DNA of 64,000 nt from JBAXTZ01 sp037129925 (lineage in GTDB: Bacteria; Bacillota; Negativicutes; JBAXTZ01). A program made the position numbers and the translations under genes. Positions within the stretch are counted from its first letter, which is position 1; every line of letters begins with the position of its first letter. The DNA lies in assembly GCA_037129925.1 (NCBI GenBank), contig JBAXTZ010000005.1, forward strand, positions 1-64,000, written 5' to 3'. Under the pieces are notes generated by a model. That model ran no database searches, was not told the origin of the DNA, and was given only the letters and a program-made list of their open reading frames with translations. Shown piece by piece: positions 34,561 through 43,003 of the stretch.

Positions 34561-34713
34561 GTATCAGATAAATCGCGGCACCGGAATGGAGCGGGAACAC
34601 TTGTGGAGCAGATGGGTCACAACGATTGCCGGGTGAATTTGAATACCTACGCCCACCTGAAACAGGAAGTCAAAATCCACGCCGCTGACGTGATCAGCAA
34701 GTTGTTTCAGTAG
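34561..34713 (+). pseudogene. Tyrosine recombinase (phage integrase) C-terminal relic
   Basis: The translated stretch LVEQMGHNDCRVNLNTYAHL followed by a short helix resembles the C-terminal end of tyrosine integrases, where (L/M)GHxxxxxTLxxYxH holds the last catalytic histidine and the tyrosine. Just before it, SRHRNGAGTL looks like a decayed RH box. Everything upstream of this is absent, so it is a 50-residue remnant. It marks the left side of an accessory island (HNH endonuclease, AlbA_2 protein, AbiE system). Confidence 0.65.
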
Positions 34714-34750
34714 CAATATCCATAAACCGTCGTACTTCATGGAGGTGAGA

Positions 34751-35638
34751 GTGAAATTTGAATTGAATGAGGATCATCGAAATATTAGTGACGAAGACCT
34801 TCTTGAGGACTTGAAAAGAGTTTTGACCGCGCATAGTAAAAAAAAGAATACTAAAGAGCAATATATAGAACATGGTAAGTTTTCGGCGAGTACTCTTGAG
34901 AGGCGATTTGGAGGTTGGAGCAAATGCTTGAGACTTATTGATTGTAAATCAGGCAATCGACTAGACATCTCAGAAGATGAGCTAATCGATGATGTTAAAA
35001 GCGTGGCTGCGTTGATTGGCAAAGACACCGTGACGACCGGAGACTATCATAAGTACGGTAAATTTGGTCGTTCAACAATATTTAACAGATTTGGATTGTG
35101 GTCAAAGTGCTTAGAAGTCGCTGGGCTTAACCCTACAGGGAACAATAGAAATATTACCAATGAAGATTTATTTGAAGATATTGAAAACACTTGGATTAAG
35201 TTGGGACGACAACCTACAACAACTGACATCATAAATAATTTTTCGAAATATTCGCGCTTCACGTTTTCAAGACGATTTGGCTCATGGCGCAAGGCACTTG
35301 AAGCGTTTGTGAAATATATCAATTCGGACGAGGAAAGTGACGCTTCTGATCGTGCCAATAAGACGGACAGTGTTAGCATACAAAGTTTTCCAGAAGAAGC
35401 TGTTGCTCGACATAAATCAAAGAGAGATATTAATTTGCGAATGCGTTTCATCATAATGAGCCGGGATAAATTCAAATGTCGCGTGTGTGGCGCATCACCG
35501 GCAACAGAACCGAAGACGATATTGCACGTTGATCATATCGTTCCGTGGTCAAAGGGGGGCGAAACCGAGTTAGAGAACCTACAGACTTTGTGTTCAAAGT
35601 GCAATTTGGGCAAGGGTGATTACGTCTGTGATATATGA
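34751..35638 (+). CDS. HNH endonuclease with three homing-endonuclease-type repeats
   Basis: Putative DNA endonuclease of about 295 residues. Three repeats of about 60 residues, each with pattern (D/N)I(S/T)xE(D/E)L...F...R FGxWxKxLE, match the homing-endonuclease-associated (HNH_repeat) module. The C-terminal HNH nuclease has CRVCG, HVDHIVPWSKGGETELEN and CSKCN, with zinc cysteines and catalytic histidines intact. The GTG at 34751 is five bases after GGAGG and is preferred; an ATG at 34739 contains part of that site. It lies next to an integrase relic, suggesting arrival on a mobile element. Role may be mobile (homing) or defensive; not decidable here. Confidence 0.82.
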   Translation: MKFELNEDHRNISDEDLLEDLKRVLTAHSKKKNTKEQYIEHGKFSASTLERRFGGWSKCLRLIDCKSGNRLDISEDELIDDVKSVAALIGKDTVTTGDYHKYGKFGRSTIFNRFGLWSKCLEVAGLNPTGNNRNITNEDLFEDIENTWIKLGRQPTTTDIINNFSKYSRFTFSRRFGSWRKALEAFVKYINSDEESDASDRANKTDSVSIQSFPEEAVARHKSKRDINLRMRFIIMSRDKFKCRVCGASPATEPKTILHVDHIVPWSKGGETELENLQTLCSKCNLGKGDYVCDI

Positions 35639-35669
35639 ACTTATAGTACGAGAATGAAGCGAGGCTGAA

Positions 35670-37088
35670 ATGAATTACGCAGAAATTATCCAACAAGGCG
35701 AAAGCAAGACGGTTGAGTTCAAAGAAATATTGCCGGATGGCGAGAAGATTGCCAAAAGCGTGATCGCGTTCGCCAATAGCAGTGGCGGGCGGATATTTGT
35801 CGGTGTACGTGCTGACGGCGCGGTCACCGGCATTGATGCGGCTGAGCTATTTGCGCTGAAAGACAAGGTCGCAAATATCATCCACGACAGTATTTCGCCG
35901 AATGTTTTCCCGGAAATATATTCCCTTAACCTGGATGAAAAGATGCTTTTGGTCGTTCAGGTAGCGCCGAGCAATTCCCGACCGCATTACTTGCGTTCCG
36001 TCGGCATCGAGAAAAGCGCTTATGTACGCCTCGGCGCAACCAACAAGGCTGCTGATAAGCAAATGCGCCGTATGCTCGAACTCCAGCAGCAAAATATTAC
36101 TTTTGACGAAGAAATCTGCGGGTTTGAGCCTGCCGACAGTGAACACTGTGCCAGATTGAAAGCACTGCTAAAAAAATATACCAACCGCCCAAAAGCGCTC
36201 ACCGACATGGACTTACTTAACCTGCGGTTGATTAGCGAAATGTACGACAAGACTTATTTCACCAATGGCGCGGCGATAATTCTCGGGCTGCTGCCGAATG
36301 CCAGCATCAAATGTGCGCGTTTTGCTGGAATTGAGCGCCTGACTTTTCTCGACCGTAAAGACTGCGAAGGCGACCTATTTAGCCAAATCGAGCAGGCAGA
36401 GAAATTTCTGGCTTTCAACCTTAGACTGGGTGCGCGTATTGAAGGCTTCCGCCGCATTGATATTCCGGAAATTCCATTCGCTGCGCTGCGCGAAGCTTTA
36501 GTTAATGCTGTAATTCACCGCGATTATTCTTTACTCGGCGCTGATGTCCGGGTAACGGTCAACGATGTGGCGGTTGAAATCACCTCGCCCGGCGATGTTC
36601 CCGGCGGTTCAACTATCGGCGAAGCGCTGCAAGGCCGCTCGGAAATTCGCAATAACGTTTTGGCACGCGTGCTGAAAGAAACGGAGTTTTTTGACAGATG
36701 GGGCACCGGACTCCGCCGGATAATGAGTGAATGTGCCGAAGCCGGATTGTCGGCGCCGGAAATCATCGAGCGCGGTTATGGTGTCAGCGTAAAATTTTTG
36801 CGTCCGGATTTGGAGCAAAGTGAACGCAAAGTGAACGCAAATCGGACGCAAACCGGACGCAATCCGGACGAAAAACCAGTTATCGCATTTGAAAATAGCA
36901 GTGAGTTCTCTAAAAGATTACTTGCATACATTGACGATGCTGGATCAATAACCCGCGCCCAAGCTGAATCGTTATTAAACTTGGGCAGATCACGGACGGC
37001 AGAAATGTTGGCCAGTATGGTGGTAGCCGGCACGATTGAGCAGATTGGCAGCAATCGTTCAACGAGATATATAATCAAGCAAAAATAA
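35670..37088 (+). CDS. AlbA_2 (Schlafen-type) DNA-binding/ATPase-like regulator
   Basis: Protein of 472 residues of the AlbA_2 plus HATPase_c_4 group. The N-terminal AlbA_2 domain has ESKTVEFKEILPDGEKIAK and ANSSGGRIFVGVRADG. A GHKL-type ATPase segment follows, with LREALVNAVIHRDYSLLGADV and RNNVLARVLKETEFFDRWGTG (shown in parts). A C-terminal winged helix (about 410-470) ends the protein, after a linker encoded by a tandem repeat of ACCGGACGCAA-type units (SERKVNANRTQTGRNPDEK). Such proteins are common near mobile elements and act as predicted regulators or defence-associated factors; function here is unknown. The same repeat words recur just downstream of the stop. Confidence 0.8.
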   Translation: MNYAEIIQQGESKTVEFKEILPDGEKIAKSVIAFANSSGGRIFVGVRADGAVTGIDAAELFALKDKVANIIHDSISPNVFPEIYSLNLDEKMLLVVQVAPSNSRPHYLRSVGIEKSAYVRLGATNKAADKQMRRMLELQQQNITFDEEICGFEPADSEHCARLKALLKKYTNRPKALTDMDLLNLRLISEMYDKTYFTNGAAIILGLLPNASIKCARFAGIERLTFLDRKDCEGDLFSQIEQAEKFLAFNLRLGARIEGFRRIDIPEIPFAALREALVNAVIHRDYSLLGADVRVTVNDVAVEITSPGDVPGGSTIGEALQGRSEIRNNVLARVLKETEFFDRWGTGLRRIMSECAEAGLSAPEIIERGYGVSVKFLRPDLEQSERKVNANRTQTGRNPDEKPVIAFENSSEFSKRLLAYIDDAGSITRAQAESLLNLGRSRTAEMLASMVVAGTIEQIGSNRSTRYIIKQK

Positions 37089-37362
37089 GCTGATACAAAA
37101 ATCATATTACAACTGATGGGTGGACGAATAGCGGTAGATTACCGGACGAAAACCGGACGCAAGGCGGCCAATTAGCGGCCAATTATTATACGCAGAAGGT
37201 TTACAACCTGTGCATATTTTGCACAAGTTTGACAGAGATGATAGAAACCGCGCAATATTATACTGGATACTGAAATTTCTAGTGCGATCATACAGTCTAT
37301 CCAGTAAATTCGCCGAAGTTACTCAAATATCCGTATACTGCTGTCCAATTCGCGTTAAAAAG
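37089..37362. other. Non-coding gap upstream of the abiE operon
   Basis: No gene seen. The first part repeats words from the preceding gene (ACCGGACGAAA) and a duplicated GCGGCCAATTA. The remainder is AT-rich without recognisable structure until the promoter at 37363. Confidence 0.6.
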
Positions 37363-37391
37363 TTGACAACCTCCAGTAAGTACAATATTAT
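37363..37391 (+). promoter_or_regulatory. Promoter of the abiE operon
   Basis: TTGACA, 17-bp spacer, TATTAT. The -10 lies inside the 37-bp palindrome at 37370-37406, so a protein bound to the palindrome would block polymerase. Confidence 0.8.
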
Positions 37392-37406
37392 TGTACTTAC
37401 TGGAGG
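37370..37406. promoter_or_regulatory. Perfect 37-bp palindrome, probable AbiEi operator
   Basis: Two 18-bp arms (CCTCCAGTAAGTACAATA and its exact complement) flank a single central T. It spans the -10 and the GGAGG of abiEi. As DNA it fits autoregulation by AbiEi, which is known to bind inverted repeats at its own promoter. As RNA the right half would include the ribosome binding site. Confidence 0.85.
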
Positions 37407-37411
37407 CATTT

Positions 37412-38020
37412 ATGTTTATTGACTATATGAAATTGATGAGTGACTTGAGCAATTATGCCTCACCCAAGGCACGATTGACGCGGATGCTGCAATCCGGCGA
37501 GGTTGTTAAAATTAAACGCGGTCTGTATACAAAAGCCGGCGATACTGAACTGTCAAAAAAAAGCCTTGCTGCTGCCATCTATGGACCGTCCTATATTTCC
37601 TTTCAAAGCGCGCTGGCTTTTCATGGCATGATACCGGAAAAAGTCGCCGCAGTTACCTCGGCAGTTTACAAAAAAAACAAAAACAAAGAATATCACACAC
37701 CGCTGGGTTCGTTTTACTACTATTATCTACCGGAAACTGTTTATCCCTACGAATTACAGCGACTTGAGGAATATGGTCAGGGCTATTTGATCGCCTCACC
37801 GGCAAAGGCAATCTGTGACACGCTGTATAAAACAACCGGCATTGAAACGCAGACTGAACTGGAAGCCTGGCTGTTTGCCGACATGAGACTAGATGAAGAA
37901 CAACTAACAGCTCTGGATGTGGAAGCAGTTAATTTCATCGCTCCGCTCTACAAAAAACGCATACTTACCAAATTCGCCGAATGGCTGAATGGCAAGGTGA
38001 CAAAATGCACAGTGCAATAA
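37412..38020 (+). CDS. abiEi: AbiEi-type antitoxin / transcriptional regulator
   Basis: Antitoxin of 202 residues of a type IV toxin-antitoxin pair. The N-terminal winged helix (LMSDLSNYASPKARLTRMLQ; EVVKIKRGLYTK) precedes the AbiEi middle domain, with SFQSALAFHGMIPEKV and LIASPAKAICDTLYKT, the usual family motifs. The start at 37412 has TGGAGG directly upstream, and that site is inside the palindromic operator. The toxin gene overlaps its 3' end by 16 bp. Known AbiEi proteins neutralise the toxin without binding it and repress their own operon; the palindrome supports the latter here. Confidence 0.88.
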   Translation: MFIDYMKLMSDLSNYASPKARLTRMLQSGEVVKIKRGLYTKAGDTELSKKSLAAAIYGPSYISFQSALAFHGMIPEKVAAVTSAVYKKNKNKEYHTPLGSFYYYYLPETVYPYELQRLEEYGQGYLIASPAKAICDTLYKTTGIETQTELEAWLFADMRLDEEQLTALDVEAVNFIAPLYKKRILTKFAEWLNGKVTKCTVQ

Positions 38021-38874
38021 GCAGTATGCTCGAAAAATACAAGTTAACCAATGCCGACGACCACCGCAATGCACTCAAGGAAATAGTACAGGAAATTGCT
38101 TTACTCGGCCTGTCACGCGCCGGTTTCTTTCAAACTGCTGCATTCTACGGCGGCACTGCCCTGCGAGTGTTCTACGGGTTGAATCGTTTTTCGGAAGATC
38201 TCGATTTCAGCCTGCTGCAGCCGAATGCCGCATACAATCTAAACAGCTATATCGCAAGCGTCAGCGATGAACTAAGCGCATACGGATTATCAATGACAGT
38301 GGAAGAAAAGGTCAAAGGCGCCAAAATCGCAATCAAATCGGCGTTTATCAAAGGCGGTACCCGGATACATATGCTGCAAATCAACGCTGCCGCGCCAATT
38401 GTCAGCGGAATCAGAGCTAACGAGCTGATCAAAATTAAATTCGAAGTGGATACCGATCCGCCAGCTGGCGCCAACTATGAGGTTAAGTACGGTTTGAGTC
38501 CGACGCCATATTACGTCCGTTTGTTCACCCCGGCCTCGTTATTTGCCGGAAAACTCCACGCAATATTATGCCGCAACTGGAAAAACCGAGCTAAAGGCCG
38601 GGATTTCTACGACTTTGTCTGGTACATAACCCGGGTAACACCGGTGAATCTCGAACATTTACGCCAGCGAATGATCCAGTCCGGACATTTGCCGCCTAAT
38701 GCGAATTTCGACCTGCAAATATTGAAGCAATTGCTATACGACAGATTTGCTGAAATAGATTATCAGGCAATAAAGCGCGATGTCTTGCCCTTCGTCAGCG
38801 ACAGTCGAGCACTCGAGCTGTGGTCATACGAATTTTTCGCGAGTATTACTGCCGAAAAACTGACTTCAAATTAA
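38005..38874 (+). CDS. abiEii: AbiEii-type nucleotidyltransferase toxin
   Basis: Toxin of 289 residues from the nucleotidyltransferase AbiEii/AbiGii family. The motif FYGGTALRVFYGLNRFSEDLDFSLL (residues about 48-72, here in shortened form: GGTALR then SEDLDF) holds the glycine loop and the catalytic acidic pair. Downstream LKLFTPASLFAGKLHA-like FTPASLFAGKLHAILCR and RAKGRDFYDFVWY are further family motifs. The ATG at 38005 follows AAGGTG and is preferred to the in-frame ATG at 37981. Homologues transfer nucleotides to RNA or tRNA and stop growth during phage infection. Motifs are intact, so the toxin is probably active. Confidence 0.9.
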   Translation: MHSAISSMLEKYKLTNADDHRNALKEIVQEIALLGLSRAGFFQTAAFYGGTALRVFYGLNRFSEDLDFSLLQPNAAYNLNSYIASVSDELSAYGLSMTVEEKVKGAKIAIKSAFIKGGTRIHMLQINAAAPIVSGIRANELIKIKFEVDTDPPAGANYEVKYGLSPTPYYVRLFTPASLFAGKLHAILCRNWKNRAKGRDFYDFVWYITRVTPVNLEHLRQRMIQSGHLPPNANFDLQILKQLLYDRFAEIDYQAIKRDVLPFVSDSRALELWSYEFFASITAEKLTSN

Positions 38875-38912
38875 CAAAACAAAAGTCCCGGAGGGTATTT
38901 TTGCAATAAAAC

Positions 38913-38942
38913 TTGCATTGTTCGAATAACTATTGATATAAT
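38913..38942 (+). promoter_or_regulatory. Promoter of the ABC-2 export operon
   Basis: TTGCAT, an 18-bp spacer and TATAAT. It gives a leader of about 115 nt before the ATG at 39066, containing the hairpin at 39001-39033. Confidence 0.55.
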
Positions 38943-39000
38943 TGGCATCTGAAAAACAGAAACCACTGACTTTGTTCATGTTTCTTATCGCTAATACCAA

Positions 39001-39033
39001 CCGCAGACAGGGGGGTTAATCCCCGTTCTGCGG
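39001..39033 (+). terminator. Strong hairpin in the leader of the ABC-2 operon
   Basis: Stem CCGCAGA/TCTGCGG with an inner GGGG/CCCC stem, followed by a weak T run (GTTTTG). It may be a terminator or attenuator between promoter and first gene. Confidence 0.45.
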
Positions 39034-39065
39034 CGTTTTGCATTGCTCGGAAAAAAGGAGAAGTA

Positions 39066-40046
39066 ATGATTAAAGTACAGGATTTGCGAAAATCGTTTAA
39101 AGTTGCCAAGCGGAAAGCGGGAGTGGCTGCAGCGGTTGCGTCACTGTTCCGCCGGGAATATGAAGAAATTCATGCGCTAAAGGGCGTGTCATTTACGGTC
39201 ACGCCGGGTGAAATCGTCGGTTATATCGGGCCAAACGGCGCCGGAAAATCTACAACCATCAAAACAATGTGCGGTATCCTCACGCCGGATAGTGGCGAGT
39301 GTGTGATCAACGGCTTTGTGCCATGGCGCGAGCGGCAACGCTATGTGAGAAATATCGGTGTAGTTTTCGGTCAGCGGATGCAGCTGTGGTGGGATGTGCC
39401 GGTTATCGATTCGTTTGAACTGCTGCGGGAAATTTACCGTGTTGACTGCAGGGAGTTCAAAAATACACTGACGCTGTTGATCGATTCTCTCAATATCGCG
39501 TCGCTGCTTAATACGCCGTTACGCCAACTTAGCCTCGGTCAGCGGATGCGCTGCGAATTGGCGGCATCGCTGCTGCACTCGCCGGATGTATTATTTCTTG
39601 ATGAGCCGACCATCGGTCTGGATGCAGTGTCAAAAATCGCGGTGCGCGATTTTATAACAATGATCAACCGTGAGCGTCAGGTAACCGTGGTGCTGACAAC
39701 CCATGATATGAACGATGTCGAAGCGCTGACCGACCGGATAATCCTCATTGGCAAGGGCGAAATTCTCTATGACGGCGGGTTGACGAATTTGCGCAGCCGC
39801 TACACACTAAACAAAACAATGACACTGGATTATGACACAACGCAATCAGTACAACCGGATGTCCACGGTGTGAGCTGGCTCGAATGGACGGCAGGTCGGG
39901 CTGTTGCGGAAATCGATGTCCGGAAAACACAAGTATCCAAAGTGATCGCACAGTTGTCGGAATGTTTGGAAATCAGAGACATAACAGTTGATTCGATGCC
40001 AGTGGAGCAAATAATCGTGAAACTCTACGAGGAGCACCGCATATGA
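39066..40046 (+). CDS. ABC transporter ATPase (COG4586-like exporter)
   Basis: ATP-binding subunit of 326 residues. Walker A is GPNGAGKST, the signature LSLGQRMRCELA, Walker B PDVLFLDEPTIGLD and the switch TTHDMND. The N-terminal extension of about 25 residues ahead of HALKGVSF and the C-terminal 80-residue domain are typical of the COG4586 group. The next gene starts at 40043, overlapping by ATGA, and a second permease follows, giving a classic ATPase-permease-permease exporter. Homologues export lipids, drugs or viologens; the substrate here is unknown. AAAGGAG precedes the ATG. Confidence 0.9.
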   Translation: MIKVQDLRKSFKVAKRKAGVAAAVASLFRREYEEIHALKGVSFTVTPGEIVGYIGPNGAGKSTTIKTMCGILTPDSGECVINGFVPWRERQRYVRNIGVVFGQRMQLWWDVPVIDSFELLREIYRVDCREFKNTLTLLIDSLNIASLLNTPLRQLSLGQRMRCELAASLLHSPDVLFLDEPTIGLDAVSKIAVRDFITMINRERQVTVVLTTHDMNDVEALTDRIILIGKGEILYDGGLTNLRSRYTLNKTMTLDYDTTQSVQPDVHGVSWLEWTAGRAVAEIDVRKTQVSKVIAQLSECLEIRDITVDSMPVEQIIVKLYEEHRI

Positions 40047-40894
40047 GCCTGGACATGAATTTGAACACAATCGCAAACCGCAATCCGGGTAAACTGGGGG
40101 CTTGGCGGGCAGTTTTCAGGTTGAGGCTGATTTGCTGTATACAGTATCGCATTCCGGCTTTGGCTGGAGTTGTTACGCAATTGTTCTGGGGTATAGTATC
40201 ATTGTTGCTGTATCAAGCGTTTTACGAATCCTGCCCTACGGCTGCGCCGATGACCTTTTCCGAGCTCGTTAATTACATCTGGGTACAACAGGCATTTTTT
40301 GCGCTGATAAACATTTGGTGCATGGAGCCCGAATTGAGCGGGCAGATTATTAGCGGCGACATTGCTTATGAACTATGCCGGCCGCAAAACATCTTCGCGT
40401 TATGGTTTTCAAAAATGCTGGCATCACGGCTGGCGGCAACATTGTTGCGCGCGCTGCCGGTGATTGGCGTGGCGCTGCTGCTGCCCGCGCCTTATGGCAT
40501 GACTTTCCATGGCGACGGCTGGACAATGTTGCTTTTCATAGTAGCACTATCGCTTGCAGCATTATTGAATACAGCAATAATCATGCTGGCGATGGCGTTG
40601 ATGTTTTTTGCGCCCACGCCGGCAGTGTTTTCGGCAGTCGCTATAGTCGGCGATTTTTTATCCGGTCTTATAGTGCCGCTACCGTTGCTGCCGGACGCTC
40701 TGCAACGGATAGCTTATATATTGCCGTTTCGCTATGGCGCCGATTTGCCGTTCCGGATTTTCACAGGAAATATTGCAGGTTGCGATGCCATCAGCGGTAT
40801 TGGCTTACAGTTGCTGTGGTTAGTGTTGTTGGTAAGCGCCGGTAAAAAGGTGTACCAGATTGCGTTGCGCAAAATGGTGCTGCAGGGAGGTTGA
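40043..40894 (+). CDS. ABC-2 type permease (COG4587-like)
   Basis: Membrane subunit of 283 residues with about six spans, starting after a basic N-terminus (residues 1-35). Segments such as YIWVQQAFFALINIW, ISGDIAYELCRPQNIF and FLSGLIVPLPLLPDALQ match ABC-2 permeases that pair with COG4586 ATPases. The ATG overlaps the ATPase stop (ATGA) with GAGGAGC upstream, so translation is coupled. It should form a heterodimer with the next gene product. Confidence 0.85.
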   Translation: MSLDMNLNTIANRNPGKLGAWRAVFRLRLICCIQYRIPALAGVVTQLFWGIVSLLLYQAFYESCPTAAPMTFSELVNYIWVQQAFFALINIWCMEPELSGQIISGDIAYELCRPQNIFALWFSKMLASRLAATLLRALPVIGVALLLPAPYGMTFHGDGWTMLLFIVALSLAALLNTAIIMLAMALMFFAPTPAVFSAVAIVGDFLSGLIVPLPLLPDALQRIAYILPFRYGADLPFRIFTGNIAGCDAISGIGLQLLWLVLLVSAGKKVYQIALRKMVLQGG

Positions 40895-40895
40895 G

Positions 40896-41675
40896 ATGCT
40901 GCTATACAGGTATTTTCTGATTAATCTCAAGTCGCAACTACAATACAGAGCGGCGTTTTTGGCGGTGCTTGCAGTTCAGATGATTGTTCCGTTTACCTAT
41001 ATTGCCAGTCCCTATTTTCTAATCGAACGGTTCAGCAATCTCGGCGGGTGGAATCTCGCCGAAGTTATGCTCTGTTTCGGGATAATTAACGGCGCATTCG
41101 CTCTGAGCGAGTTGCTGGCGCGCGGGTTTGATATGTTTTCCAGGCAGGTGGTGTCGGGATCGTTTGACCGGTTGCTGGTGCGCCCGCGAGCTATTGAACT
41201 ACAGGTATTGGGTTCGACATTTGAGTTCAGCAGAATTGGTAAAATGGTGCTGCCTTTTATCATGCTCGGTTGGGCCGTATGGATACAACCGCAACTATGG
41301 CAACCGTTAAAATTATGCACTATTGCGCTAATGCTGTTTTCCGGAGTGGCGATATTTTCTGGCATATATGTTCTGCAAGCGACGCTGTGTTTTTGGACGA
41401 TTCAAGGATTGGAAGTCGCGAATATTTTTACCAATGGCGGGCAGATGACCGCGCAGTATCCTCTGAATATCTACAAAAAGTGGCTGCGATTGTTTTTTAC
41501 TTTCATTATTCCCTTCGGTTGTGTTAACTATCTGCCTCTTGGTTATTTGCTGGCTAAACCGCGTTTTGAGTCGCCGTTATATGCGCTCACGCCGCTGGCG
41601 GGGTTCCTGTTTCTTGTGCCATGTGTCATGATCTGGCGGTTTGGGGTCGGAAAATATTTGTCCACCGGGTCTTAG
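40896..41675 (+). CDS. ABC-2 type permease (COG3694-like)
   Basis: Second membrane subunit, 259 residues, about six spans. It contains FSRQVVSGSFDRLLVRPRA, the charged loop typical of this permease group, and FIIPFGCVNYLPLGYLL near the end. The ATG at 40896 is five bases after GGGAGG and one base after the previous stop; the longer open frame from 40860 overlaps the upstream gene without a site. The product completes the three-gene exporter. Confidence 0.85.
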   Translation: MLLYRYFLINLKSQLQYRAAFLAVLAVQMIVPFTYIASPYFLIERFSNLGGWNLAEVMLCFGIINGAFALSELLARGFDMFSRQVVSGSFDRLLVRPRAIELQVLGSTFEFSRIGKMVLPFIMLGWAVWIQPQLWQPLKLCTIALMLFSGVAIFSGIYVLQATLCFWTIQGLEVANIFTNGGQMTAQYPLNIYKKWLRLFFTFIIPFGCVNYLPLGYLLAKPRFESPLYALTPLAGFLFLVPCVMIWRFGVGKYLSTGS

Positions 41676-41676
41676 C

Positions 41677-41705
41677 TGACTGAGATAGGATATTATGGTA
41701 TAATT
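41677..41705 (+). promoter_or_regulatory. Promoter of the HEAT-like / YgjP operon
   Basis: CTGACT, a 17-bp spacer and an extended -10 (TGGTATAAT), 26 bp before the ATG at 41732. Confidence 0.55.
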
Positions 41706-41731
41706 AGCGAAAATAGGAGTCGGAGGTATCA

Positions 41732-42247
41732 ATGTTAGCAGAAATATTAGCGGCCAAAATAAAGCCCAAAGAAAAAGAGCGGCAGATTATCGAATTATTG
41801 AACAACGGAGCCATTAACAAAAATAGCTTGATAGAATTCTATCAAAAAGCCAACGATTCCGGTCGCGGCTATTGTATGGCGGTAATTACCGCGATGACCA
41901 AGGTTGACAAGCAATTTGCCGACGATATTATCGACTTTGTGATAGCACAACTCGACCATAAAGCCGGGCGGGTCAAGTGGGAAGCTGCCGAAATCGTTGG
42001 ACTATCTGCGGTAGCAGCGCCTGAAAAATGTGCAACCGCCATTATGCCGCTTTTGAAAAATACCGAGGCCGAAGGTACTGTTGCCCGTTGGAGCGCGGCT
42101 TTTGCCTTAACCGAAATCGCCTTGAATAATCCGGCTGTACGCCAACAGTTGCTGCCGGTATTTGAAAAAATCGTCCAGTCCGACGAGAGCAACGGTGTGA
42201 AAAAAATCTATCAAAAGGCTTTGAAACAGTTGGAGAAAAATGTCTGA
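41732..42247 (+). CDS. HEAT-repeat-like protein
   Basis: Soluble all-helical protein of 171 residues. Repeated segments such as KVDKQFADDIIDFVIAQL, VKWEAAEIVGLSAVAAPEK and ARWSAAFALTEIALNNPA fit PBS-lyase-type HEAT repeats, which mediate protein contacts. GGAGG lies close to the ATG. The downstream metallopeptidase-like gene starts eight bases before its stop (ATGTCTGA), so the two are translationally coupled. No catalytic motif is seen and the partner is unknown. Confidence 0.75.
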   Translation: MLAEILAAKIKPKEKERQIIELLNNGAINKNSLIEFYQKANDSGRGYCMAVITAMTKVDKQFADDIIDFVIAQLDHKAGRVKWEAAEIVGLSAVAAPEKCATAIMPLLKNTEAEGTVARWSAAFALTEIALNNPAVRQQLLPVFEKIVQSDESNGVKKIYQKALKQLEKNV

Positions 42248-42923
42248 AGGACGAATAGAGCAGCCTGAATATCTGCGAGAATTTATCCGCAAGCCGGTGA
42301 AAAGGCTTACGTTAAGAATTTCTGGTAGTGGTGTTTTGCGAATAACCGTTCCCTTGAAAATGCCACAACAATATGTAGAAGAGTTTTTGGAAAGTAAAAG
42401 GGCTTGGATTGTCAAACATATTAAACGAATTAACCACGTTAACAACATTGCCGGTAGCAGTTATTGTGACGGTCAATTGATCAGGCTTCTTGACAAGCAG
42501 TTTGTGTTGCGAATAATTTCGGGTAATCCGCTAGTTATCGTTGACGGCACGGAGATTGCCGTCTACTGTCACGAACCTGAGCAAGCCGCAGGGCTTTTGG
42601 AAAACTACATCGTGTCCTACGCGCAAAGGGTAATGCGTCATATTTATGATGACATTTGGACAAAGTGCGGCGAATTATTTCCCGGACAGCGACCTGCGCT
42701 TACGATTAAAGCTGCTACCAGCAAATGGGGATCATATTCCCGGCGTACCCATCGGGTGATGCTTAATGAAAAACTGGTACGCTATCCGAAGCGGGCGCTG
42801 GAGTTAATAATTGTTCACGAAATCTGTCATATAATTGAACTTAATCATGGTCGAGGGTTTTATCGATTACTCGCACAACTAGTCCCAGACTGGAAAGAAC
42901 GTAAAAAATTACTTAAGAGTTAA
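42240..42923 (+). CDS. YgjP-like (DUF45/SprT-type) metallopeptidase
   Basis: Probable zinc metallopeptidase of 227 residues. The C-terminal domain has KWGSYSRRTHRVMLNEKLVRYP, then the zinc site VHEICHIIELNHGRGFY (HExxH near residue 192 and a third histidine ten residues on), as in YgjP/WLM proteins. The N-terminal part (RLTLRISGSGVLRITVPLKMP) is the usual beta-rich region of this family. It overlaps the HEAT-like gene. Members are cytosolic and of unclear substrate; some occur beside restriction enzymes, which is not the case here. Confidence 0.87.
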   Translation: MSEGRIEQPEYLREFIRKPVKRLTLRISGSGVLRITVPLKMPQQYVEEFLESKRAWIVKHIKRINHVNNIAGSSYCDGQLIRLLDKQFVLRIISGNPLVIVDGTEIAVYCHEPEQAAGLLENYIVSYAQRVMRHIYDDIWTKCGELFPGQRPALTIKAATSKWGSYSRRTHRVMLNEKLVRYPKRALELIIVHEICHIIELNHGRGFYRLLAQLVPDWKERKKLLKS

Positions 42924-42931
42924 AAAACAAC

Positions 42932-42960
42932 TTGACTTTACTTGCCTTGCTAGGTAAACT
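42932..42960 (+). promoter_or_regulatory. Candidate promoter upstream of the amino-acid permease
   Basis: TTGACT, 17 bp, TAAACT, nine bases after the metallopeptidase gene. Its transcript would run into the terminator-like hairpin at 43004-43035 before the permease gene, so attenuation is possible. Confidence 0.5.
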
Positions 42961-43003
42961 TAATTCGACAAAAGAGCCAGCGAGCGTATTATACTAAAAC
43001 TTG

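Noticed and set aside
35670..37088. Active Lon-like or restriction helicase role for the AlbA_2 protein
   Set aside because: Only AlbA_2, GHKL-like and winged-helix segments are visible; no Walker motifs of helicases or proteases.
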